A stretch of 64,000 bases of DNA, taken from Planococcus kocurii. GTDB lineage: Bacteria; Bacillota; Bacilli; Bacillales_A; Planococcaceae. Both the position numbers and the translations under genes were made by a program. Under the pieces are notes generated by a model. The model worked only from the letters and a program-made list of their open reading frames with translations, did no database searches and had not been told where the DNA came from. Within the stretch, counting starts at the first letter, position 1, and each line of letters opens with the position of its first letter. Below are positions 28,504 to 37,102 of the stretch, in pieces. The stretch is taken from assembly GCF_001465835.2 (NCBI RefSeq), contig NZ_CP013661.2, positions 1,852,501 to 1,916,500 on the forward strand, in the 5' to 3' direction.

Positions 28504-29709
28504 GTGGGAAGTTCAACTGGTCTAAAACGCAACCAATTTATTTTACTGATGGGTGCGTTGACTACTTTAGTGCCATTTACCATTGATATGTATTTACCAG
28601 CGTTCCCAATTTTAGCGGACGTTTATGAAACAAATGCTAGTTCTGTTCAATTAAGCTTAACAGCATGCTTGTTAGGACTAGCAATCGGCCAATTGATTGC
28701 TGGCGCACTTAGCGATATGCACGGAAGGCGAAAACCGTTATTAATTTCCTTAGTGGCTTATATTGTCGCATCAATCGCTTGTATATTTGCTCCGAACATT
28801 TATCTATTTGTTTTCCTACGCTTTATACAAGGCTTAGCAGCTTCTGGTGGACTTGTTATTTCCCGGGCAATTGTGCGGGATGTCAGTAGTGGACCAGAAC
28901 TGACACGGTTATTTGCGTTATTAATGGTTATTGGTAATTTAGTTCCGTTAATTGCGCCTTCTATTGGTAGCGGCGTCTTATTGTTTGCAGATTGGAAAGG
29001 GATTTTCATGCTGTTAACGACACTAGGAATTGTTCTGTTACTTCTTTCGGCTTTTCGTTTAACAGAAAGTTTACCGTCTGAAAAACGAGTACCAAGTAAT
29101 CTAAAATCAACATTCGGTAACTTTGCAGGAATTTTAAGAAATCGCCAATTTACAGGGTATGCGTTAGCACAAGGCTTTTTAATCGGCGGTGTTTTTGCTT
29201 ATGTATCGGGTACTCCTTTTATCTATCAAAACATCTACGGGACTTCCCCTCAAATGTTTAGTGTGCTCTTTGGGATGAATGGCATTGGGCTGATTATGGG
29301 TAGCTACGCTGTTGGCCGATTTTCTTATAGATGGTCTGAAAAGAAACTTTTAGAAACGGCTCTCTATACCGCAACGCTTGCTGGTGCAGTGTTATTAGCT
29401 GTCGTGTTCATACAAGGACCTCTGTGGGCAGTGGTGATTCCAATTTTCTTTTTCATCATGTCGATTGGTGTAGTGGGGACAGCCTCTTTTACTCTTGCTA
29501 TGGAAAGTCAAGGTCACGTAGCAGGAAGTGCTTCTGCGTTACTTGGGCTATTGCCTTTTATCCTAGGGGCTGCGACTGCACCGTTAGTAGGGATTGCCGG
29601 AGAAAATACGGCTGTTCCGATGGGACTTGTTATTTTTTCGATGTGCACAATCGCCCTACTTGCGTATTTACTATTAGCAAAAAATACACCTTCATCTACT
29701 GCTAATTAA
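28504..29709 (+). CDS. Bcr/CflA-family MFS drug exporter
   Basis: Twelve-helix proton antiporter, 401 residues. The N-terminal motif LVPFTIDMYLPAFPILADVYE is characteristic of the Bcr/CflA subfamily (bicyclomycin, chloramphenicol). Motif A LSDMHGRRKPLL follows helix 2, and the subfamily region LRFIQGLAASGGLVISRAIVRD follows. GTG start after AAGGTG. Actual substrates unknown. Confidence 0.92.
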   Translation: MGSSTGLKRNQFILLMGALTTLVPFTIDMYLPAFPILADVYETNASSVQLSLTACLLGLAIGQLIAGALSDMHGRRKPLLISLVAYIVASIACIFAPNIYLFVFLRFIQGLAASGGLVISRAIVRDVSSGPELTRLFALLMVIGNLVPLIAPSIGSGVLLFADWKGIFMLLTTLGIVLLLLSAFRLTESLPSEKRVPSNLKSTFGNFAGILRNRQFTGYALAQGFLIGGVFAYVSGTPFIYQNIYGTSPQMFSVLFGMNGIGLIMGSYAVGRFSYRWSEKKLLETALYTATLAGAVLLAVVFIQGPLWAVVIPIFFFIMSIGVVGTASFTLAMESQGHVAGSASALLGLLPFILGAATAPLVGIAGENTAVPMGLVIFSMCTIALLAYLLLAKNTPSSTAN

Positions 29710-29713
29710 GTAG

Positions 29714-29768
29714 AAGGGGCTGTCTCCAAAGGTCATGAACAAATGACTTTTGAGTGCAGCCCCTTTTG
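29714..29768 (+). terminator. Terminator related to the ends of the 15391/51294 elements
   Basis: AAGGGGCTG...CAGCCCCTTTT enclosing GGTCAT/ATGACTTT. Its sequence closely resembles the left-end hairpin at 15391-15444, so it is a solo member of the same terminator family. Confidence 0.85.
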
Positions 29769-29883
29769 TGTTGCCTAAAATGCTTTATTTATTATTTTAC
29801 AAAAGCTAAACAATTCCTCAACCATAACTTAATAAACGATCCTTATACTGAACTTATAGCTAGAATTGACTGGAGGAGAAAAA

Positions 29884-31281
29884 ATGATACGTAAAAAGTT
29901 GAAAACAAAAGTACTGCCAATTGCTTTAGTATCAGTATTGGCCATTACTGGAATCACGACCTTTACTTTATCGACTAAAGCCAATTCTTCGAGTAGCAAC
30001 CAAAGCAAAGAGGATAAAAAGGACAACGTACAAAACATTATTTTCTTGATTGGTGATGGAGTAGGTACTTCATATACGTCAGTATATCGCTACTTACAAG
30101 ATGATGTTTCTACTAAAAAAGTTGAAGAAATCTCTTTTGATTCATATTTAGTCGGCCAGCAATCGACTTATCCCGATGATCCTACAGAAAATGTTACTGA
30201 CTCTGCGTCGGCTGCAACAGCTATGGCTGCGGGTATCAAAACTTATAATAATGCGATTGCTGTCGACAACGACGAAAGTAATGTGACAACAGTACTCGAA
30301 GCTGCAAAGAAAAAAGGCAAAGCCACAGGATTGGTTGCAACTTCTGAAATTACACATGCAACTCCGGCATCATTCGGAGCTCACGATCTTGCACGAAAAA
30401 ATATGACCGCGATTGCCGATGACTATTACGACGAATTAATTGATGGTGAGCACAAAGTGGATATTCTGCTAGGAGGAGGAACCGAGTTATTCGATCGAAC
30501 AGACCGTAACCTTACGAAAGAGTTTCAAAAAGACGGCTACAGCTATGTCACTGACCGAGACGAATTACTCAGTGACGATGGCGAGCAGGTGCTTGGATTG
30601 TTTGCACCCGCAGGTCTTCCTAAAATGGTCGACCGTGATGAGAACATTCCTTCATTAGAAGAAATGACGACATCCGCAATTGATCGTTTGTCAGAGGATA
30701 AAGATGGATTCTTCCTCATGGTAGAAGGTAGCCAAGTCGACTGGTCAGGACATGATAATGATATCGTAGCCGCAATGAGCGAAATGGAAGACTACGACAA
30801 AGCATTTCAGGCAGCAATAGAATTTGCTAAAAAAGATGGGAATACGTTAGTCGTAGCAACTGCGGACCATTCGACAGGCGGTTTTTCGATAGGTGCAGAT
30901 GGTGTTTACAATTGGCTTATGGAACCGATTAAAGCGGCAAAGCGTACGCCAGACTTCATGGCGCAGCAAATTGTTGACGGTGCTAGTGTTGAAGAAACCT
31001 TACACGAGTACATTGATCTGGATCTAACTGCTGAAGAAGTGGACATGGTAAAAAAAGTGGAAAAGAGTAATGACGTTACAGTTATCGATGATTCTATTGA
31101 AAAGATTTTTGATAAACGCTCACACACGGGCTGGACAACTAGTGGTCACACGGGAGAAGATGTACCCGTTTATGCATACGGTCCGGCAAGTCGAAAGTTT
31201 GCAGGGCAGCTCGATAATACAGATCACGCTAAAATCATTTTTGATTTACTAAAAGCAAAAGTCACAATTGATGACAAGTAA
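29884..31281 (+). CDS. Secreted alkaline phosphatase
   Basis: PhoA-type phosphomonoesterase scavenging phosphate outside the membrane. Signal peptide in the first about 36 residues (RKKLKTK then a hydrophobic run, STKANS). Metal site NIIFLIGDGVG. The nucleophile Ser is in ENVTDSASAATAMAAG. Metal ligands appear in MVEGSQVDWSGHDND, TADHSTGGF and SHTGWTTSGHTGEDVPVYAYGP. 465 residues, ATG after GGAGGAGA. Upstream (29796-29815), TTTACA and TAAACA spaced about 11 bp may be PhoP half sites, weakly supported. Confidence 0.93.
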   Translation: MIRKKLKTKVLPIALVSVLAITGITTFTLSTKANSSSSNQSKEDKKDNVQNIIFLIGDGVGTSYTSVYRYLQDDVSTKKVEEISFDSYLVGQQSTYPDDPTENVTDSASAATAMAAGIKTYNNAIAVDNDESNVTTVLEAAKKKGKATGLVATSEITHATPASFGAHDLARKNMTAIADDYYDELIDGEHKVDILLGGGTELFDRTDRNLTKEFQKDGYSYVTDRDELLSDDGEQVLGLFAPAGLPKMVDRDENIPSLEEMTTSAIDRLSEDKDGFFLMVEGSQVDWSGHDNDIVAAMSEMEDYDKAFQAAIEFAKKDGNTLVVATADHSTGGFSIGADGVYNWLMEPIKAAKRTPDFMAQQIVDGASVEETLHEYIDLDLTAEEVDMVKKVEKSNDVTVIDDSIEKIFDKRSHTGWTTSGHTGEDVPVYAYGPASRKFAGQLDNTDHAKIIFDLLKAKVTIDDK

Positions 31282-31355
31282 AATCGAATGGAAGAATTGT
31301 TGCCCATAAAAGCGACCAAAAGATTGCCACAAGCGATAGCTTAAGTGATCCATGT

Positions 31356-31383
31356 AAACAGACTCATCTCAATGAGTCTGTTT
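31356..31383 (+). terminator. Hairpin downstream of the alkaline phosphatase gene
   Basis: Perfect 12 bp stem AAACAGACTCAT / ATGAGTCTGTTT, loop of 4, short T run. Confidence 0.75.
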
Positions 31384-31515
31384 CAGCTTGTAGACAAAAG
31401 AATACTTATTCATTTTTTTGTATGCACCTAGGATTCTCCGCACCAAGCGAAGTGGCCAGCCCAGTTGGAGATTAAACATCACTATTTAGTTTGATAAGAC
31501 GTTGTCTACAGTCTG

Positions 31516-31546
31516 AAGCATGGAGTTAGTATTCCATGCTTTTTTA
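31516..31546 (+). terminator. Second hairpin terminator in the 31.3-31.8 kb gap
   Basis: AAGCATGGA / TCCATGCTT stem followed by T5. Between the two hairpins is a non-coding stretch with a GC-rich block (31425-31470) that I cannot assign. Confidence 0.7.
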
Positions 31547-31680
31547 ATTGTCTTGACGTAATTAAATTTCCCTTAATCTAAAAAGTTTATAGAGTCATTT
31601 ATTTTATGCATAAATATACATAAAGAATATTAAGTGAATACTGTTAAATAAAATAAAATTTAAATATTCTTTTTATTTTA

Positions 31681-31709
31681 TTGACTTAAAATACAAGAAA
31701 GTGCATAAT
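31681..31709 (+). promoter_or_regulatory. proBA promoter
   Basis: TTGACT (31681-31686), exactly 17 bp, CATAAT (31704-31709). It gives a leader of about 110 nt before proB. Confidence 0.7.
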
Positions 31710-31750
31710 AACTCTATTAAAGAGATTCACATAAACTTGTCGAAAGAGTC

Positions 31751-31798
31751 ATGGAGTTAAGGTTCTTCCGCTTTTAGATAAAATGGAAGAACTTTTTT
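31751..31798 (+). promoter_or_regulatory. proB leader attenuator with possible 8-codon leader ORF
   Basis: GTTCTTCC / GGAAGAAC stem followed by T6 lies between the promoter and the proB ribosome binding site, so transcripts must read through a terminator. A mini-ORF ATG...TAG (31751-31777, MELRFFRF) overlaps the upstream arm. It has no proline codon, and its ribosome binding site is poor. No T-box signature (AGGGTGG) is seen. Confidence 0.5.
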
Positions 31799-31826
31799 AT
31801 TTATCAAAAACGGGTGGTGACTGTAC

Positions 31827-32597
31827 GTGGAGAAGAAAAGGATTGTAGTGAAGATCGGCAGCAGCTCATTAACGGACGATGAAGGCAAACTGTCGATTGA
31901 GAAGTTACGCGAGCATGTGGATGCGCTGGCCAGCTTAAGAACACATGGACATGAAGTCATATTGATATCGTCTGGAGCAGTCGCTGCGGGATGTATGGGC
32001 ATGGGCTATTTATCGCGACCGGACACAGTGGTCGACAAACAATCAGCAGCAGCAGTGGGGCAGAGCCTATTATCGCAGGCATATGCAGACGAATGCAAGA
32101 AACACCGTATTGTGGCTGCACAGTTACTGCTGACGAAAGATCTTTATAAAAACGCCAATGCGACAATTTCCAAGTTATTAGAACGCAACGTCTTACCTAT
32201 CATCAATGAGAATGATTCGGTTTCCGCAGAAGAGCTGACTTTTGGTGACAATGATATGTTATCAGCATTGGTCAGTGGTCTTGTGCATGCAGATATTTTA
32301 ATGATTTTGACAGATATTAACGGCATTTACCAGGACAACCCGAGAACAAATCCGCAAGCGCAAAAATACCTTCACCTTCACGAAATCCCCGATGAATTAA
32401 TAGATGCCACTTCCTCAGATAGCTCCACTGTGGGTACAGGCGGTATGAAATCAAAAGTTGAAGCAGCTCGAACGGCGTTAGCTTTCGGAGTTCAAGTATT
32501 TATCGGTTCGGGAACGGGCAGTGAAAAATTAGTTGATATTTTCAAAGGCAAAGGCGATGGAACTTATATTGGCGTAAAAACGACAATGAGTGTTTGA
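31827..32597 (+). CDS. proB: Glutamate 5-kinase, short form without PUA domain
   Basis: First step of proline synthesis: glutamate to gamma-glutamyl phosphate. Amino acid kinase fold with [33 protein letters not shown]...[11 protein letters not shown] and [12 protein letters not shown]. At 256 residues it ends right after the kinase domain; the C-terminal PUA domain of about 100 residues in E. coli and B. subtilis ProB is absent, as in some cocci. GTG start, ribosome binding site GGTGGTG. proA follows after 28 bp. Confidence 0.95.
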   Translation: MEKKRIVVKIGSSSLTDDEGKLSIEKLREHVDALASLRTHGHEVILISSGAVAAGCMGMGYLSRPDTVVDKQSAAAVGQSLLSQAYADECKKHRIVAAQLLLTKDLYKNANATISKLLERNVLPIINENDSVSAEELTFGDNDMLSALVSGLVHADILMILTDINGIYQDNPRTNPQAQKYLHLHEIPDELIDATSSDSSTVGTGGMKSKVEAARTALAFGVQVFIGSGTGSEKLVDIFKGKGDGTYIGVKTTMSV

Positions 32598-32625
32598 AGC
32601 ATGGAAAATCGAAAGGGGCATCAGA

Positions 32626-33903
32626 ATGACTGAACTTCTCCAAGAACAGCAAACGTCTACAAGTGAACTGATACAAAAAGCGCAACTAGCAAAACAAGCT
32701 TCAGCAATATTAGCAAAATCGACAACAAAGCAAAAAAATAATGCATTGCGTTCTATTTCAGCGCAATTACTAAAAGAACAAGCCTTTATTTTGGAGGAAA
32801 ACAGCAAAGATATTGAAGTAGGACGTCAAAATAGCATGAGTGAGTCGTTACTAGACCGTTTGAAATTAGATGGAGACCGCTTAACGGAAATGGCTGATGC
32901 CTTGATTCAATTGACAAAACTAGCAGATCCTGTTGGTGAAGTATTAGAAAAGTGGGAACGGCCAAACGGTTTAACCATGTCTAAAATTCGTGTGCCTTTA
33001 GGCGTTGTGGGAATGATCTACGAAGCACGTCCGAATGTTACTGTTGATGCTTCTAGTTTGTGCTTAAAAACCGGCAATGCAGTGGTACTGCGAGGTAGTT
33101 CTACAGCAATACACTCCAACAAAGCCATCGTGGCGGTGATTCACAGAGCTCTTGAGAACAGTGAATTGCCTATTGATTCGGTACAATTGATGGAAGATAC
33201 AAGTAGAGAAGCAGCTTCTCATATGTTCAAACTCAACAAATATTTAGATGTGCTCATTCCTCGTGGAGGCGCTAAATTGATTCAGAGGGTCGTTCAAAAC
33301 GCTACAGTTCCAGTATTAGAAACGGGAGCAGGGAATTGCCATATTTATATTGATGAGACAGCAACTGTTCAAATGGCGATTGATATCGCATTAAATGCTA
33401 AAATACAGCGACCTTCTGTTTGTAATGCCTGTGAAAGTATTTTGGTTCATAAAGATTGGGCGGACAAGCATTTGCCACTGTTGCTAAGTGCGCTACTGGC
33501 TCAACAAGTAACTATTCATGGGGACGAATCCGTACAAAAACGCTCTCCTGATGTTATCCCTGCAAAGGAAGAGGATTGGGGAACGGAGTACTTGGGATTA
33601 GAGGTAGCGATGAAAATTGTAGCTGGTGTCAGTGAAGCGATTCAGCATATCAATACGTATGGTACAAAGCATTCCGAAGCAATCATTTCGAAAAACTCGG
33701 AAAACGTCGATCAATTTTTTATGGAAATCGATGCTTCCGCTGTTTATCACAACGCATCCACTCGATTTACAGATGGGTTTGAATTTGGTTTTGGTGCCGA
33801 AATTGGTATTAGTACGCAAAAACTTCATGCACGTGGACCAATGGGCTTGCCTGCTTTAACATCGACTAAGTACATCGTGCGTGGCAATGGCCAAGTAAAG
33901 TAA
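32626..33903 (+). CDS. proA: Gamma-glutamyl phosphate reductase
   Basis: Second proline-synthesis enzyme, reducing gamma-glutamyl phosphate to the semialdehyde with NADPH. Aldehyde dehydrogenase fold. The family signature includes [16 protein letters not shown] and the catalytic Cys in [15 protein letters not shown]-terminal [21 protein letters not shown] is conserved. 425 residues from the ATG after AAGGGG; an upstream in-frame start at 32590 would overlap the proB stop. Confidence 0.96.
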   Translation: MTELLQEQQTSTSELIQKAQLAKQASAILAKSTTKQKNNALRSISAQLLKEQAFILEENSKDIEVGRQNSMSESLLDRLKLDGDRLTEMADALIQLTKLADPVGEVLEKWERPNGLTMSKIRVPLGVVGMIYEARPNVTVDASSLCLKTGNAVVLRGSSTAIHSNKAIVAVIHRALENSELPIDSVQLMEDTSREAASHMFKLNKYLDVLIPRGGAKLIQRVVQNATVPVLETGAGNCHIYIDETATVQMAIDIALNAKIQRPSVCNACESILVHKDWADKHLPLLLSALLAQQVTIHGDESVQKRSPDVIPAKEEDWGTEYLGLEVAMKIVAGVSEAIQHINTYGTKHSEAIISKNSENVDQFFMEIDASAVYHNASTRFTDGFEFGFGAEIGISTQKLHARGPMGLPALTSTKYIVRGNGQVK

Positions 33904-33917
33904 AGGTTCTATCATCG

Positions 33918-33955
33918 AAAAAAGACAGAGAGCAAGTTGCTCCCTGTCTTTTTTA
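33918..33955 (+). terminator. proBA terminator
   Basis: AAAAAGACAG.GAGCAA / TTGCTC.CTGTCTTTTTT stem with T6; also used by the convergent DUF4395 gene. Confidence 0.9.
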
Positions 33956-34366
33956 TACCTGCACTTTTGTTCGATTATGCTTCCACATCATGTACCGGAA
34001 GCGAATCGTACAGCCGATACAATAGCCCATCAACGCAACACCTGCTGCGATAATGACCATAATACTGAAGACAAAGCCCAACGATGGTATGCCAAAAGAA
34101 AAGAAAATCAAGGACAGTCCTAAGGAAATTGTCGCAATCCACTGGTTAAACAATTGCTGATCTTTATCTTCTTGCTGATAACTTGCCGCCGGCTTTTTCA
34201 AAAAGAGATGGCCCAATTGAATCACTGGATTTTTCTTTGTCACTAATGTATAAGCTCCAACAACAAACGGCAACAGTAAAATGGCTGGATGGAACAACAA
34301 CGCCGCTACGACAGTAACGACAACAAACGTCTGATTGGTTTGAACAAGGGGTTTTGGAATGGTCAT
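33953..34366 (-). CDS. DUF4395 membrane protein
   Basis: 137-residue integral membrane protein with about four hydrophobic segments and the MGYCIGCTIRFRY motif (two Cys) characteristic of DUF4395. Function unknown for the family; the CxxC-like pair suggests a thiol redox link, which is inference. Start after GGAGGTG. Its stop sits inside the proBA terminator. Confidence 0.82.
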   Translation of the reverse strand: MTIPKPLVQTNQTFVVVTVVAALLFHPAILLLPFVVGAYTLVTKKNPVIQLGHLFLKKPAASYQQEDKDQQLFNQWIATISLGLSLIFFSFGIPSLGFVFSIMVIIAAGVALMGYCIGCTIRFRYMMWKHNRTKVQV

Positions 34367-34501
34367 AAGCGCACCTCCTTCGATTACAACCTATTATACC
34401 TAGTGTCTTACTTGGTATAAAGTTATTTGCCTGAAAAAGTGCGAATCACCATACGTTGAGTCAGTAATTATTTTTAGTGAAAGTTTTACTCAGGACTTTT
34501 C

Positions 34502-35860
34502 TTACATCAATTGTGAAATGAACAGTGTGGCCATTCCAAAATAAATGAGCAGAGATAGAATATCGTTGATGGTAGTAATCAGTGGACCGGAAGCAACGGC
34601 TGGATCAATATTGAATCGGTACAGAATCAGTGGGATAATAGTTCCGGCTAAAGTACCAATAATTAAAGTCATTAATAGAGAGCCACCCACGACAATTCCT
34701 AAAATAAAGCTACCTTGCCATACATAAGCAATCAATAAAATAAGAACAGAACAAATCACGCCAATAATGATGCCGACCCATAATTCTCGGATGATCAGTT
34801 TAACGGTTTGCTTGAAATCTAGCTTTTGCGAAGCTAGTCCACGAACAACAACAGATAGGGATTGTGTGCCGGTATTTCCAGTCATCCCAGCAATCAACGG
34901 CATAAAAAAGGTTAATGCGACAACTGCTTGCAACGTATCTTCAAAACGGCTAATGATGCTGCCTGAAAATAGACCAATGAACAGCAGGAGGATTAGCCAA
35001 GGAAGGCGACGATAAGCTGCCGTCCAAGCCGGAGTATTAAAATCAATCGATTTACCAGATGCCGAAAGTTTTTCAATGTCTTCATTGGCTTCTTGCATCA
35101 CGACATCAATGACGTCATCAACCGTTACAACCCCTGCGAGTGTATTATCATGTTCCACAATGGGCAATGTCACAAAGTCATAGCGGCTAATGATGTGTGC
35201 CACATCTTCTTGGTCCATCAATACATCAGCTTTGACGACGCGGTTGTACATAATGTCTTCTACTTTATCCTCAAGATTTCCAAGAATTAAATCCTTATAG
35301 GAAATCACGCCGCGTAGTTTTTTATCTTCGTCTACTACGTAAAGGTAATTGAGATACTCCGCTATTTCTGCAAAATGCTTGATTTTATCAATAGCATCTC
35401 GAATTGTATAATGCCGTGGAATCCATACGTAACGGTTATTCATAAGACGTCCTGCAGTTTCTGGCGGATAATTGATCGTTCTTTGAACAAATTTAGAATC
35501 GTCTTGGTTAATTTGAGATAACAATTCGTTAATGCGATCAGGCTCTAAATCATCTAAGAATAAAGCCAAATCATCGTTATCCATACGATCCAACACTTTT
35601 TTTGATTTTTCTACACCCAATTTTTGCAGAATTTCGGCTTGCTCTGTTTTAGGCAGCTCTTGCATTAAATCTGTGAGTTGAAAAATCGTTAAATACAACA
35701 AAAATTTGTTTCGATGTTTTTCTGGCAAATGTCGATAATGAACACCCATATCGTAAGGTTGGAGTTCACTCAATATTGCCTGAAATTCATTACTATTGCC
35801 TTCTTGTAAAGACTGAATTAATGCCAATGTAATTTCGTCTTCACGTATTGCTGTAGACAT
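34502..35860 (-). CDS. mgtE: Magnesium transporter MgtE
   Basis: Mg channel. Order: N-terminal superhelical domain (to about 130), two CBS domains (about 135-255; MNNRYVWIPRHYTIRDAI, DVLMDQEDVAHIISRYDFVTLPIV), and five transmembrane helices (about 285-450) with the pore signature FFMPLIAGMTGNTGTQSLSVVVRG. 452 residues, normal. Start after AAGGAGTGA. The CBS/N domains gate the pore by cytosolic Mg in characterised members. I see no M-box in the 140 bp upstream. Confidence 0.96.
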   Translation of the reverse strand: MSTAIREDEITLALIQSLQEGNSNEFQAILSELQPYDMGVHYRHLPEKHRNKFLLYLTIFQLTDLMQELPKTEQAEILQKLGVEKSKKVLDRMDNDDLALFLDDLEPDRINELLSQINQDDSKFVQRTINYPPETAGRLMNNRYVWIPRHYTIRDAIDKIKHFAEIAEYLNYLYVVDEDKKLRGVISYKDLILGNLEDKVEDIMYNRVVKADVLMDQEDVAHIISRYDFVTLPIVEHDNTLAGVVTVDDVIDVVMQEANEDIEKLSASGKSIDFNTPAWTAAYRRLPWLILLLFIGLFSGSIISRFEDTLQAVVALTFFMPLIAGMTGNTGTQSLSVVVRGLASQKLDFKQTVKLIIRELWVGIIIGVICSVLILLIAYVWQGSFILGIVVGGSLLMTLIIGTLAGTIIPLILYRFNIDPAVASGPLITTINDILSLLIYFGMATLFISQLM

Positions 35861-35997
35861 TGTAGGTCACTCCTTAGTAATAAAAGATGTAGACAAATCC
35901 TACTGTTGATTATTGCCTTAAACTTCATAATTTGAAAGAGCTATTTAAAAAAGGTAGTAAAATCTCATAAATTAACATATAATAATGAAAATCTGAA

Positions 35998-36080
35998 AAA
36001 GGCAAACTCTATCGAAAGAGGAGGACGCAAAGCCATGAGCCTACCCGTTGAAAAACGCAAGGTCGTCTGGTTGCCAGGGT
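35998..36080 (+). ncRNA. Cyclic-di-GMP-I (GEMM) riboswitch
   Basis: Contains the conserved blocks GGCAAAC, a CGAAAG tetraloop arm, GGACGCAAAGCC and the closing GTCTGGTTGCC, in the right order and spacing for the GEMM-I aptamer. TATAAT at 35978-35983 is a possible -10. Downstream, CTCC at 36094-36097 can pair with the GGGAGG ribosome binding site (36109-36114), suggesting translational control of the following gene. Confidence 0.93.
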
Positions 36081-36125
36081 CTCGTTCTTTGAGCTCCGGC
36101 TTACGGAATGGGAGGATATCAGAAG

Positions 36126-36995
36126 ATGAAAAAAATAATAATGGCAGGTGTGTGTTTGTTAATTATGCTGACACAAAATGGAGTGAGTGCACAAGCAGCT
36201 GAGACGGAAGTCAAAGCTACCTGGTTATGGAATCCGTGGATGATTTATAGCGATGAAGCGGGAACCCTTGCTTTTTTAGACAGTAAGGATGTCAATAAAG
36301 TCTACGTGCAGATTGACGCGGATATTCCAGTGGATGTCTATAAAAGGTTTATTGAAAAAGCGGGACTATTAGGAATGACGATTTACGCATTGGACGGTGC
36401 TAGTGACTGGGTAGCACCAAAGGGCTTTACCAAGCAAGATCGGTTGATGAACTGGTTATCGTCTTATCAACAAGGTGCTTTGCAAGCTCAAAAATTTGCA
36501 GGTGTTCATTTGAATGTAGAGCCTTACCTTTATAGCGGTTGGAATACGAACCGAGCGGCCACTGTAAAATCCTATCAAGCCCTTTTGAGTAAAGCTAGTG
36601 CTAGTACAGCTGCAATGAACTTACCCCTTGAAGCAGATTTGCCTTTTTGGTTTGATGAAATCACTTATAAAAATATTTATGGCAAAGGGATACTTGCTGA
36701 GTGGGTGATTGCCAACACACATAGTGTGACCTTGATGGCTTATAGAGATTCTGCTGCTTTGATTACAGAACTTGTAAAGAACGAAGTGGCCTATGCAGAA
36801 AAATACGGCAAATCAGTAGTAGTCGGAGTTGAAACTGGTGAGACTGATGAAGGCGACAACATTTCTTTCTATGAAGAGGGCGAAACTTTCATGGAAGGTG
36901 AATTAGCTGCAGTAACTGCACACTATGCAGGGATAACTGGTTTTGGCGGCGTCGCGATTCACCACGTAGATAGCTGGAAAACGATGACACCCTAA
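36126..36995 (+). CDS. Secreted protein under c-di-GMP riboswitch control, TIM-barrel-like
   Basis: 289-residue exported protein with a clear signal peptide (MKKIIMAGVCLLIMLTQNGV, cleavage near AQAAE). The mature part has alternating beta/alpha patterns and blocks such as KVYVQIDADI, GVHLNVEPY and VTLMAYRDS, and a FGGVAIHHVDSW C-terminus. This resembles glycosidase TIM barrels with acidic residues at strand ends (NVEPY, GVETGE), but I do not recognise a named family. The ATG at 36126 follows GGGAGG by 11 bases. Regulation by c-di-GMP suggests a role in matrix, adhesion or motility transition (inference). Confidence 0.85.
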   Translation: MKKIIMAGVCLLIMLTQNGVSAQAAETEVKATWLWNPWMIYSDEAGTLAFLDSKDVNKVYVQIDADIPVDVYKRFIEKAGLLGMTIYALDGASDWVAPKGFTKQDRLMNWLSSYQQGALQAQKFAGVHLNVEPYLYSGWNTNRAATVKSYQALLSKASASTAAMNLPLEADLPFWFDEITYKNIYGKGILAEWVIANTHSVTLMAYRDSAALITELVKNEVAYAEKYGKSVVVGVETGETDEGDNISFYEEGETFMEGELAAVTAHYAGITGFGGVAIHHVDSWKTMTP

Positions 36996-37043
36996 AAAAA
37001 CAGCAAGGTTGAGCCATGCCGGCCAACCTCGCTGTTTTTTTTT
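36994..37043 (+). terminator. Terminator of the riboswitch-controlled gene
   Basis: AAACAGCAAGGTTG / CAACCTCGCTGTTT stem (one mismatch) with T9. Confidence 0.9.
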
Positions 37044-37102
37044 ATGATTTACTCATCTATAAAACCATAAACCGGACACGCTACTAACATGTCCGGTTTA
37101 TA

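Noticed and set aside
31716-31826. T-box riboswitch upstream of proB
   Set aside because: The leader is only about 110 nt and lacks the T-box AGGGTGG-type sequence and specifier-stem features.
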